Assembly (NCBI GenBank): GCA_013201155.1
Contig: CP053716.1
Span: 744,001 to 808,000 of the forward strand
DNA: 64,000 nucleotides
Origin: Berryella wangjianweii
GTDB lineage: Bacteria; Actinomycetota; Coriobacteriia; Coriobacteriales; Eggerthellaceae
Direction: 5' to 3'
Part shown: positions 27,150-35,186 of the stretch, piece after piece
Layout of the letters: every line of letters begins with the position of its first letter
How positions within the stretch are numbered: the stretch's first letter is position 1
Program-made: the position numbers and the translations under genes
The notes under the pieces: generated by a model
Databases searched by the model: none
What the model was told of the DNA's origin: nothing
The model's input: the letters and a program-made list of their open reading frames with translations, nothing else

Positions 27150-30100
27150 CTACGACTGCGTCGTGCGCCGCCCCTCTTGCGCCACGTCAGCCAGAAAGGC
27201 CCCGAGCGCCTCCAGCAGCTGCAGGTCGTCCTCGGCTGCGAAGTACTTCAGCGGCAGGTGCAGCTTGCGCTTGCTCGCCAGCCAGCGGCCTCCGGCCCGT
27301 CGCAGCGACGTCGATAGGCGCGCGGGCACCTCGATGGGCGCGGCCACCAGCTTGCCGTCCACCACTGCCACCAGCTCGATTCGATGCTCGAAGGCCAGGG
27401 TGCGCAGGCGCGCCTTGGCGAACAGGCAGGATGCCTCCATCGGCATCCCCGGGCGCTGCAGGGCAAGCTCGTCGCGCAGCTCGTCCACCGCCTGGGCGGA
27501 GGGAGCCGAAGCCAGGCGCCGGTACCAGCGCACGCGCTCGTCCACCTCGGGCAGGTAGTCCTCGGGCAGGAAGGCGTCTCCCGGCAGGTTCACCGTCACA
27601 TCCGACAGCGCGCGGGAGGCACCGACCGCGACCGCCGCCTCGCCCTCGCGGGCAGCCGTGACCGCCTCCGACAGCATCTGGGCGAACAGGTCGAAGCCCA
27701 CCGCGGACATGTTGCCGCTCTGCTCGGCGCCCAGGATGCTGCCGGCGCCGCGAATCTCCAGGTCGCGCATGGCAATCCTCATGCCGCTGCCCAGCTCCCG
27801 ATGCTCGCCCAACGCCACCAGGCGAGCGGTGGCCTCCTCGGTAAGCGGGATGTTGTCGGGGAACATGAAGTACGCGTAGGCCTGAGCCGACGAGCGACCC
27901 ACCCGGCCCTTCAGCTGGTAGAGCTGGGCCAGACCCAGGCGCTGCGCGTCCTCGATGATCAGCGTGTTGGTATGCGGGTTGTCGATGCCGCTCTCGATAA
28001 TCGTAGTGGCCACCAGCACATCAAGCTGACCTGCGGAGAACTCCTCCATCACGCGCTCAAGCGCATCCTTGTCCATCTGACCGTGGGCCACGCCCACCCG
28101 CGCCTCGCCGGCCGCCTCGCTGACGCGCCTCACCGCCTCGTCGATCGACCGCACGCGATTCGACACGTAGTACACCTGACCCTTGCGGTCCAGCTCGCGC
28201 GCGATGGCCTGCGACACCAGATCGGGGTCCCACTCGCCCACGTGCACTTCCACCGGGCGCCGCTCGTCGGGCGGCGTGAGGATCAGGCTCATGTCGCGCA
28301 CGCCCGACAGCGACATCTGCATGGTGCGCGGAATGGGCGTGGCCGACAGGGTGAGCACATCGATATGCTCGCGCAGGTTCTTCAGCTGCTCCTTGTGGCC
28401 CACGCCGAAGCGCTGTTCCTCATCGATGATCACCAGGCCCAGGTCGTGCGGGTTCACGTCTCGCGACAGCAGGCGATGCGTTCCCACCAGCACGCTCACG
28501 CTGCCCTCGGCGAAGCCCTCCAGAGCCGCCCGCTGCTGAGCCGGGGTGCGGAAGCGCGACATCACCTCCACGCGCACGCCGAAGGGCTCGAAGCGCTCGC
28601 GGAAGTTGGTGTAGTGCTGCTGGGCCAGGATGGTGGTGGGGCACAGCACCATCACCTGCTTGGCGTCCTGCGTGGCCTTGAAGGCGGCGCGCAGGGCCAC
28701 CTCGGTTTTGCCGAAGCCCACGTCGCCGCAGATCAGGCGATCCATGGGACGAGCGGCCTGCATGTCGGCCTTCACGTCGGCGATGGCGGCCAGCTGGTCG
28801 GGCGTCTCGCTGTAGGGAAAGGCGTCCTCCATCTCGCGCTGCCACACGGTGTCGGGCCCGAAGCGGAAGCCCTGCACCGCGGCGCGGCGGGCGTACACGT
28901 CTACCAAGTCGAAGGCCAGCTTCTTCGTGGCCTTGCGCGCCTTCGACAGCGCGCGCGACCAATCGCTGGTGTTCAGCCGCGTCAGGCGCGGGCTGGACCC
29001 CTCGGGGCCCACGTAGCGGGTCACGCGGTCGAGGCGGTCCACCGGCACGAACAGCTTGTCGCCCTCGGCGTACTCCAGCTGCAGGTAGTCGCCCTCGGTG
29101 CCGTTCACCTCCTGACGCACCAGCCCGCTGAAGTACGCGATGCCGTGCACCGCGTGCACGACGTAGTCGCCCGGCTGATATGGGAAGGTGACCTCGGTGA
29201 CGTCCACCCGGCGCGTGGGACGGCGGCTCCCCGCTCCCTGGGTGTCGAAGACGCTGACGATCGCCAGACGCGCCTTGGGAACGATCATGCCCAGGGGCAC
29301 GTCCACGTCCACCACGTTCACCACGCCGCGCTTCAGGCGACGCCGGCGCACCTGGTCGGGATCGTCGGGTCGGGCGACGCGCGCGCGGGCCTCGCGCTGC
29401 AAAGCCGTGCGCGCGGGGGCGGAGGAAGCGGGCGAGGCGGACGGACCGTCGCCGACTTCGCGGCCATCATCGGCGTCGCCGCCATCATCGGCATCCAAGC
29501 GCTCGAGAATGGGAATCCCCCGATCCACGAACGCCAGCTTCATGTCGGTGCGCGCGCGCAGGTTGGGAGCCGAGAACACCACCGTGAAGTCGTCGTCTAC
29601 CAGGTGGCGCAGGCGCCCGAACAGCTTCTCGGGGTCTCCCGCCACATCCACGCGCTTCACCGGCAGCTCGGCATCCACCCCGCCGCCCACGCGCATCAGC
29701 GACTGGTACACCACGCGCTGCCCCTTGCCGAAGTCGAGGTCGGCGGAAGCGGCCATCAGCCCCTCGAAGGACAGGTTCGAGCCCTGAGCCAGCTTGCGCG
29801 CGTCGTCGATCGCATGCGCGGCGTCGTCGAACAGGGCCCGCGGCTCCATCAGGGCCACCAGCGCATCGGCATGCACGTAGGCGCCCAGCGTGTTCGCATC
29901 GTCGTACAGATAGGGCAGCAAGGAGTCGGCGCGGTCGAAGTGAAGGCCGCCCTCCGCCTGCTCAAGCAGCTCACGCAGGCGCGGGTTCGTGCGAGCCGGA
30001 CGCGCAAGGGCACGACAGGCGCGGGCGCGCAGGGCCTCGGCGCACGAGAACTCACGCACCGGGTAGATGCTGATCCGCTCAAGGGCCGCGATCGTCTGGC

Positions 30101-30797
30101 CGGTGGAGGGCACGATGCGCCGAATGTCGTCCAGCTCGTCCCCGAAGAAGTCAAGGCGCACCGGATAGGGCAGGTTGCCCGGGTACACGTCCACGATGCC
30201 GCCGTGCACGCAGAAGGTGCCGGGGCCCTCAAGCTGGCCCACGTTCTGATAACCGCATTCCAGCAGCACCTCGACCACCTGCTCGAACGAGCGCGGGACA
30301 CGCACGGGGCGCTCGGGGTCGCGCCGCGCGGCGGAAGCGGCGGCGGGGTCGGCCAGGTCGAGCCCCGAAGACAGCTCCAACGGGTCGCAGACGCCGGCCT
30401 GGGCAGGCGGCATAAGGCGCACGAGCGACCGCGCGCTCGCCACCACCACAACCTCGCGCCCCATGCGCAGGGCGTGGGCCGCCTCCATGCGCCGTGCGGC
30501 GGCGCGCGGGTCGGCGGGCTTCGAGCCGAAGGGCCCGTCGGAGCGCTCGGGAAAGCGCAGCACCCGATGGTCGCCCAGGTAGGCGGCCACAGCGCGGGCA
30601 AAGGCCTGAGCCTGGTCCTCGCCAGCCACCACCGCCAGCGTGGTGCGGGGACGACGGGCGAACTGAGCGGCCAGAACGAAGGGCCGCGCCGAGGCGGCGA
30701 TCCCCAGCGCGGCATCGTGGCCGGCGTCGAGCTTCGACCACAGGTGGTCCAGAGCGCCCGAGCGCTCCAGGACGTAGGCGAGCGAATCGATGAGCAC
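27150..30797 (-). CDS. mfd: Transcription-repair coupling factor Mfd
   Basis: A 1215-residue SF2 translocase that displaces RNA polymerase stalled at lesions and recruits UvrA. A UvrB-like N-terminal module (ARSLVRLMP, GGIVDVYPGNLPYPVRLDFFGDELDDIR) comes first. The CarD-like RNA polymerase interaction domain follows (GDYVVHAVHGIAYFSGL, YLQLEYAEGDKLFVPVDRLD). Then come the RecG-like motor (GDVGFGKTEVALRAAF, IIDEEQRFGVGHKE, SATPIPRTM) and the TRCF C-terminal domain. The linker between modules has an unusual acidic insert (DADDGGDADDGREVGDG). The start is the GTG at 30795-30797 with GAGGGGG 5 nt upstream. The open frame continues 86 codons further through selC, which is not coding. Confidence 0.96.
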   Translation of the reverse strand: MLIDSLAYVLERSGALDHLWSKLDAGHDAALGIAASARPFVLAAQFARRPRTTLAVVAGEDQAQAFARAVAAYLGDHRVLRFPERSDGPFGSKPADPRAAARRMEAAHALRMGREVVVVASARSLVRLMPPAQAGVCDPLELSSGLDLADPAAASAARRDPERPVRVPRSFEQVVEVLLECGYQNVGQLEGPGTFCVHGGIVDVYPGNLPYPVRLDFFGDELDDIRRIVPSTGQTIAALERISIYPVREFSCAEALRARACRALARPARTNPRLRELLEQAEGGLHFDRADSLLPYLYDDANTLGAYVHADALVALMEPRALFDDAAHAIDDARKLAQGSNLSFEGLMAASADLDFGKGQRVVYQSLMRVGGGVDAELPVKRVDVAGDPEKLFGRLRHLVDDDFTVVFSAPNLRARTDMKLAFVDRGIPILERLDADDGGDADDGREVGDGPSASPASSAPARTALQREARARVARPDDPDQVRRRRLKRGVVNVVDVDVPLGMIVPKARLAIVSVFDTQGAGSRRPTRRVDVTEVTFPYQPGDYVVHAVHGIAYFSGLVRQEVNGTEGDYLQLEYAEGDKLFVPVDRLDRVTRYVGPEGSSPRLTRLNTSDWSRALSKARKATKKLAFDLVDVYARRAAVQGFRFGPDTVWQREMEDAFPYSETPDQLAAIADVKADMQAARPMDRLICGDVGFGKTEVALRAAFKATQDAKQVMVLCPTTILAQQHYTNFRERFEPFGVRVEVMSRFRTPAQQRAALEGFAEGSVSVLVGTHRLLSRDVNPHDLGLVIIDEEQRFGVGHKEQLKNLREHIDVLTLSATPIPRTMQMSLSGVRDMSLILTPPDERRPVEVHVGEWDPDLVSQAIARELDRKGQVYYVSNRVRSIDEAVRRVSEAAGEARVGVAHGQMDKDALERVMEEFSAGQLDVLVATTIIESGIDNPHTNTLIIEDAQRLGLAQLYQLKGRVGRSSAQAYAYFMFPDNIPLTEEATARLVALGEHRELGSGMRIAMRDLEIRGAGSILGAEQSGNMSAVGFDLFAQMLSEAVTAAREGEAAVAVGASRALSDVTVNLPGDAFLPEDYLPEVDERVRWYRRLASAPSAQAVDELRDELALQRPGMPMEASCLFAKARLRTLAFEHRIELVAVVDGKLVAAPIEVPARLSTSLRRAGGRWLASKRKLHLPLKYFAAEDDLQLLEALGAFLADVAQEGRRTTQS

Positions 30798-30921
30798 GGC
30801 TGCCCCCTCGTGCGATAGGGCCCGCAGCGCACGCGACGGGCGACAGGGTCGGTTCTGCCACGCGACGCCGCGACGACGCGAGCCGGGGCGGAACCCGGCA
30901 CGCAGCCGTCGGCAGCCAGCA

Positions 30922-30950
30922 CAAAAAGCCCGCAGCAAGAAGCTGCGGGC
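30922..30950 (-). terminator. Intrinsic terminator after selC
   Basis: On the minus strand GCCCGCAGC pairs with GCTGCGGGC around TTCTT and is followed by TTTTTG. It begins 12 nt past the CCA end of tRNA-Sec. Confidence 0.92.
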
Positions 30951-30961
30951 CTGCGGTTTCG

Positions 30962-31059
30962 TGGCGGAGATGCGTGCGAATCGAACACACCCAAGACGTT
31001 CTGCGCGCCTCACAACGGCTTTGAAGGCCGCGGGCTCCACCAGGAGGCCTTCCATCTCC
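30962..31059 (-). tRNA. selC: tRNA-Sec (anticodon UCA)
   Basis: A 98-nt tRNA gene including encoded CCA. The acceptor GGAGATG pairs with CATCTCC, the anticodon loop CTTCAAA carries TCA (31022-31024), a long extra arm follows, and the T arm is GTGTG-TTCGATT-CGCAC. This is the bacterial Sec tRNA layout with extended acceptor; its eighth pair would be G-G, a mismatch. A TATGAT -10 lies 7 nt upstream and an intrinsic terminator lies downstream, so it is a stand-alone unit. It is charged with Ser, converted to Sec by SelA with selenophosphate from SelD, and delivered by SelB; all three are encoded at 42-49 kb. Confidence 0.95.
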
Positions 31060-31066
31060 GTGCGCC

Positions 31067-31072
31067 ATCATA
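31067..31072 (-). promoter_or_regulatory. selC -10 box
   Basis: TATGAT on the minus strand, ending 7 nt before the first base of tRNA-Sec. The -35 is not clear. Confidence 0.55.
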
Positions 31073-31354
31073 CCATTTTCCCCCGAGCGCGCGACGAGAT
31101 ACCGCGGTTCGAAGACAGGCGGCGAAACCCCTGTTCAAAATGCTAATAGTAATGAATTATAGGAATATTCGACCCGTCGCATCGCACCGGCGGCCGATGG
31201 CGGCAACGCACGCCGCGCGTGAATTGCGCACCCCTGCAACCTGCGCGCTCCGCTACAATTCCTTATAACGGAAAGGGCCCTTCGCGACCTCTGCACCGCA
31301 CGGCCTTCTGCCTTTCCCGTACGACCAACCGCATCAAGCAAGCAAAGGAACCCC

Positions 31355-32317
31355 ATGAAGAACATGCTGAAGAAGGCGCTGCCGTGCCTGATCGCGGCAA
31401 GCGTTGCCGTGTTCGCCCTGGCAGGCTGCGCGCAGTCGAGCGCCCCCGCCCCCGACCAGAAGCCCGCCGCGGGAACCGACGAGACGGCATTCAAGTCGTC
31501 GGTGCTGTTCTGCGGCTCCACCTCGCTGTACCCGATCATCTCGTCCCTAGCCTCGTCGTTCACCGACAAGTACACCACCTGGGACAAGGTTGACTCGTCG
31601 CTGCCCGCCGAGCACGTCTCGATCTACGTTGCCCCGGGCGGCTCGGGCGTGGGCGTCAGCGCCGTCACCGAGGGCACGGCCGACTTCGGCATGCTGGCCC
31701 GCGACATCAAGGATTCCGAGGTCAAGGCCCTGGGTCCCAACTACCAGTCGTTCCTCGTGGCGCATGACGCGCTCACCGTGTCCGTGAACGCCGCCAACCC
31801 GCTCACCGGCGTGAAGCAGGGCCTGGACACCGACACCATCCGCAAGATCTTCTCCGGCCAGCTGACCACCTGGGACCAGGTTGACCCGTCGCTGCCCGCC
31901 GAGAAGATCAACGTGTACATCCGCGACCTGTCGGGCGGAGCCTACGAGGTGTTCCAGAAAACCGTGATGGGCGATGCCCAGGTCACCCCTTCGGCCACCC
32001 AGGCCGCCTCGATGACCGAGCTTGCCACGAACATCGCGAACGACCCCTGGGGCATCGGCTATGCCGGCTTCGGTGCCTACAACAAGGCCAACGCCAAGGA
32101 GAAGAAGCTGTCCGCTCTGCTGGTGGACGATGTGGAGTGCAACGAGGCGAACATCCTGAACGGCTCGTACAAGATCCAGCGCCCCATCATGTTCGTGACG
32201 GGATCGAAGATCAACCCGGCCGAGCAGGCGTTCATCGACTACGTGTTCTCGGCCACCGGCCATGCCGTCACCGAGAAGAACGGCTACATCCCGGCCTTCG
32301 AGAAGCCCGCGGCCTAG
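31355..32317 (+). CDS. pstS: Phosphate ABC transporter substrate-binding lipoprotein PstS
   Basis: A 320-residue lipoprotein with signal and lipobox LAGC at residue 25. The PstS fold motifs are GSTSLYPI, GGSGVGVSAVTEGTADFGM and KIFSGQLTTWDQVD. A segment reading TTWD-x-VD-x-SLPAE occurs twice, near residues 73-86 and 170-183. The two DNA copies are 37/39 identical (31574-31612 and 31865-31903). Only the second copy stands at the place where PstS proteins normally have the W-x-D/I-x-V-R motif, so the first looks like a recent internal copy. The gene heads pstSCAB. No PhoU, PhoB or PhoR gene is adjacent. Confidence 0.9.
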   Translation: MKNMLKKALPCLIAASVAVFALAGCAQSSAPAPDQKPAAGTDETAFKSSVLFCGSTSLYPIISSLASSFTDKYTTWDKVDSSLPAEHVSIYVAPGGSGVGVSAVTEGTADFGMLARDIKDSEVKALGPNYQSFLVAHDALTVSVNAANPLTGVKQGLDTDTIRKIFSGQLTTWDQVDPSLPAEKINVYIRDLSGGAYEVFQKTVMGDAQVTPSATQAASMTELATNIANDPWGIGYAGFGAYNKANAKEKKLSALLVDDVECNEANILNGSYKIQRPIMFVTGSKINPAEQAFIDYVFSATGHAVTEKNGYIPAFEKPAA

Positions 32318-32390
32318 CGTCCGCGACAGTCTGCAGGCATCCGCAGGCGGCGGCGACCCGCGCTTCCGCCTGCGGTGCCTGGGATCGATC

Positions 32391-33347
32391 ATGAGCGAAC
32401 CCTCTTACCCGAACCCACCGCGCATCGCCCCGCCGTCCGAGCGCTCACGCGCCCGCCGGCAGGTGCGCGCGCCTCTGTCGGAGCGCGCGACCCATGGCCT
32501 TCTTGCCGTGCTGGCAGGCGCATCGGCGCTGGTGCTGGCCTTCGTGGCCCTGTTCATCGCGCGCGAGGCCCTGCCGCTGTTCGCCCACACGAGCCTTGCG
32601 GACTTCCTGACGGGCAACGTCTGGATGCCGATCGACTACACCGGAAGCACGTCGTTCGGCATTCTGAACTTCATCGCGGCAACCGTGGCGGTGTCGGCCC
32701 TGGCCTTGGCCATGGCGGCCTTCGTCAGCATCGGCTGCGCGGTGTTTTTGGCCTTCGGCGCCCCAAGCACCCTGCGCACGGCGGCCTTCGCCGCAATCGA
32801 CCTGCTGGCAGGCGTGCCCTCGGTGATCTACGGATTCGTGGGACTGACCGTGGTGGTTCCCGCGTTCCTGCGCGCCGGGGTGTCCACCGGCTCGTGCGTG
32901 CTGGCCGCCTCGCTGGTGCTTGCCCTGATGGTGGTGCCGTACCTGGTTTCCACCTGCGCCGAGTCGCTGGTGCGCATGAAGGCCGCCTACCTTGAGCCCG
33001 CCATCGCCCTGGGCATGGGCCGCTGGCACGCAGCGGCGACCGTCGCCCTGCCGGCGGCGCGCGGGTCGATTCTGACCGCGCTGCTGCTGGCCTTCGGCCG
33101 CGCCCTGGGCGAGACCATGGCCGTGATGATGGTGGTGGGCAACGCGAACCTCTTCCCCACCCTGCTGGGGAAGGCCGAGACGATTCCCGCGCTGATCGCC
33201 CTGGAGATGGGCACGGCGCAGGCGGGGTCGCCCCACTACCACGCGCTGTACGCGGCGGCCCTGGTGCTGCTGGCGCTGCTGCTGGCCATCAATCTGGCGG
33301 GAAATGCCCTGCGGCGGAAGCTGCGCGCACGGGAGGAGGGCCGATGA
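32391..33347 (+). CDS. pstC: Phosphate ABC transporter permease PstC
   Basis: A 318-residue six-span permease forming half of the phosphate channel. ASVIYG-type sequence is seen in LLAGVPSVIYGFVGLTVVVP, and the coupling loop AIALGMGRWHAAATVALPAARGSILTALLLAFGRALGETMAVMM is typical of PstC. The N-terminal 45 residues are cytoplasmic and Arg/Pro-rich. The ATG at 32391 (MSEPSYPN) is preceded only by a weak SD; a longer upstream frame overlaps the end of pstS and is less likely. It overlaps pstA by 4 nt (ATGA). Confidence 0.93.
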   Translation: MSEPSYPNPPRIAPPSERSRARRQVRAPLSERATHGLLAVLAGASALVLAFVALFIAREALPLFAHTSLADFLTGNVWMPIDYTGSTSFGILNFIAATVAVSALALAMAAFVSIGCAVFLAFGAPSTLRTAAFAAIDLLAGVPSVIYGFVGLTVVVPAFLRAGVSTGSCVLAASLVLALMVVPYLVSTCAESLVRMKAAYLEPAIALGMGRWHAAATVALPAARGSILTALLLAFGRALGETMAVMMVVGNANLFPTLLGKAETIPALIALEMGTAQAGSPHYHALYAAALVLLALLLAINLAGNALRRKLRAREEGR

Positions 33348-34180
33348 CCGACCGCATCGTGCGCATATGGGCCGCGGTCAGCACGGTCGTGGTTCTGGGA
33401 TGCGTGGCGTTCCTGTTCGCCTACCTGGCTTGGCAGGGGGGCCACGTGATCACGCCCGCGTTCCTTACCCAGGCCCCACGCGGGGCCGTTCTGGGCGAGG
33501 AGGGCGGCATCTTTCCCGCCATCGTGGGAAGCCTGTGGTTCGTAGGGGTGTCGGTGCTGGTGGGAGGCTTGCCCGCCTTCGCCGTGGCCGTGTACCTCGT
33601 GCACTTCTGCCGCAGCCGCGCGATCAGCGCCGCGATCGACCTGGTGGTGCGCTGCATTGCGGGAATCCCGTCGATCGTGCTGGGACTGTTCGCCTACAGC
33701 CTGCTGGTGCGGGACGCAGGCTGGGGCCGCTCGGTGCTGTCGGCCGGCGTGGCGCTGGGCATCATGGTGATGCCCTACATCGAGACGCGTATGGAGAAGG
33801 CCCTGCGCGAGGTTCCGTCCGACCTGGTGATGTCCGCACGGGCGCTGGGGTATTCGAAGGTCGCCATGCTGCGCCACGTGGCCCTGCCGGCATGCGCGGG
33901 CGACCTGGCGGGCGCCCTTGTGCTGGGCGCCTGCTTCTCGATGGGGGCCACGGCGCCCCTGATGTTCACGGGGGGCGTGGCCTTCGCCTCGGTGCCCACG
34001 ACGGCGCTTGAGCCGGCCATGGCGCTTCCCCTGCATCTGTATCTGCTGGTGGCTCAAGGGGCAACCAGCATGGACGCCGCCTACGGCACGGCGCTGACGA
34101 TGATGGCGATCGTGCTGGCGGGAAACCTGGCAGCCGGGCTGCTGGTGCAAAGGAGCAGGAGAGCATGGAACCGATTCTAG
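33344..34180 (+). CDS. pstA: Phosphate ABC transporter permease PstA
   Basis: A 278-residue partner permease to PstC. Motifs include CIAGIPSIVLGLFAYSLLV, GIMVMPYIETRMEKALREVPSDLVMSARALGYSKVAMLRHVALPACAGDL and the final TM LAGNLAAGLLVQRSR. The ATG overlaps the pstC TGA (ATGA), and GGAGGAGGG precedes it inside pstC. The end overlaps pstB by 16 nt. This tight overlap of pstC, pstA and pstB implies coupled translation of the membrane complex and its ATPase. Confidence 0.93.
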   Translation: MTDRIVRIWAAVSTVVVLGCVAFLFAYLAWQGGHVITPAFLTQAPRGAVLGEEGGIFPAIVGSLWFVGVSVLVGGLPAFAVAVYLVHFCRSRAISAAIDLVVRCIAGIPSIVLGLFAYSLLVRDAGWGRSVLSAGVALGIMVMPYIETRMEKALREVPSDLVMSARALGYSKVAMLRHVALPACAGDLAGALVLGACFSMGATAPLMFTGGVAFASVPTTALEPAMALPLHLYLLVAQGATSMDAAYGTALTMMAIVLAGNLAAGLLVQRSRRAWNRF

Positions 34181-34905
34181 AGGTGCGCGACCTGTGCGTA
34201 AGCTACGACGGCAAGCCGGCGCTGAGCGACGTGAGCGCGCAGCTGGCGCCGCAGCGCGTGTGCGCGATCGTGGGGCCCTCGGGCTGCGGGAAGTCCACCC
34301 TGGTGAAGAGCATGAACCTGCTGACCGACGAAACGCCCGGCGCCCGCGTGCAGGGCGAGCGCCTGCTGAGGGGGCGCAGCATGGCCTCGATCCCCGTCAC
34401 CGAGGTGCGCAGGCGAGTGGGCCTGGTGTTTCAGACGCCCACGCCCTTCCCCTTCTCGATCGAGCGCAACCTGTCGCAGGTGATGCGCCTTCACGGCATG
34501 AGGGACCGCCACCAGATCGAAGAGCGCGTGGTTCGGCTTTTGGAAACCGTGGGATTGTACCGCGAGGTGAAGGGGCAGATTCACAAGAGCGCGCGAGCGC
34601 TGTCGGGGGGCCAGATGCAGCGCCTGTGCATCGCCCGCGCCCTGGCGGCCGAACCCGAGGCCCTGCTGATGGACGAGCCCTGCTCGGCCCTGGACGTGCG
34701 CAGCACCCAGGTGATCGAGGAGCTGATCGCGTCGCTGAAGGAGCGCTACGCCGTGGCCCTGGTCACGCACAATCTGGCCCAGGCAAGGCGCCTGGGCGAT
34801 GACGCTCTGTTCCTGGAGGAGGGACGCGTGGTGGAGGCGGGCCCGGCCGCGCGCGTGCTGCATGAGCCCGCGCGCCCCGAAACGCGAGCCTTCCTGATGC
34901 TGTAG
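34165..34905 (+). CDS. pstB: Phosphate ABC transporter ATP-binding protein PstB
   Basis: A 246-residue ATPase with Walker A GPSGCGKSTLVKSMN, Q-loop VFQTPTPFPFSIERN (the PFPxSI motif is a PstB hallmark), signature ALSGGQMQRLCIARALA and Walker B LLMDEPCSALD, then VTHNLAQARRLGD. It energises phosphate uptake by PstC/PstA. It starts inside the end of pstA with GAGCAGGAGAG upstream of the ATG. No phoU follows: the next gene is a membrane protein after about 280 nt. Confidence 0.94.
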   Translation: MEPILEVRDLCVSYDGKPALSDVSAQLAPQRVCAIVGPSGCGKSTLVKSMNLLTDETPGARVQGERLLRGRSMASIPVTEVRRRVGLVFQTPTPFPFSIERNLSQVMRLHGMRDRHQIEERVVRLLETVGLYREVKGQIHKSARALSGGQMQRLCIARALAAEPEALLMDEPCSALDVRSTQVIEELIASLKERYAVALVTHNLAQARRLGDDALFLEEGRVVEAGPAARVLHEPARPETRAFLML

Positions 34906-35114
34906 GGCGAACGGACGGCTGGCGGGAAAGCGCCCTGCCCGCACCCGCAGCCCCACCCGCCCCGCTGTCCGGGGCCGCACACCGCGCCTCCTGCCCAGCG
35001 AGCGCGCTTCCGTGTGGGCTCGTGCGACGATGCGTCATCCGGCACCTCGTCGGCGATGGGGATCTGAGAGGTCAAGCGTCTGCGGAATCGAACGTTCGTA
35101 GACCTTTCTTCATT

Positions 35115-35130
35115 TGTTGCGATCGCAACA
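35115..35130. promoter_or_regulatory. 16-bp perfect palindrome, probable operator
   Basis: TGTTGCGATCGCAACA is perfectly self-complementary and lies 57 nt before the start of the ferric-reductase-like gene, in an otherwise gene-free 280-nt gap. It has the form of a dimeric repressor site. The core GCGATCGC is also a common methylation or HIP-like octamer, so coincidence is possible. Confidence 0.55.
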
Positions 35131-35186
35131 GAATAACTTCACGCGAAAATCTAGCATAAGCACGCACCCTACAGGAAAGAGGCCCC

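Noticed and set aside
27384..30818. 1144-codon plus-strand frame opposite mfd
   Set aside because: mfd is a full-length, motif-rich gene on the other strand; this frame is its shadow.
30798..31055. 86-codon N-terminal extension of mfd
   Set aside because: It runs through tRNA-Sec and its terminator. The GTG at 30797 has a strong SD and gives the normal Mfd N-terminus.
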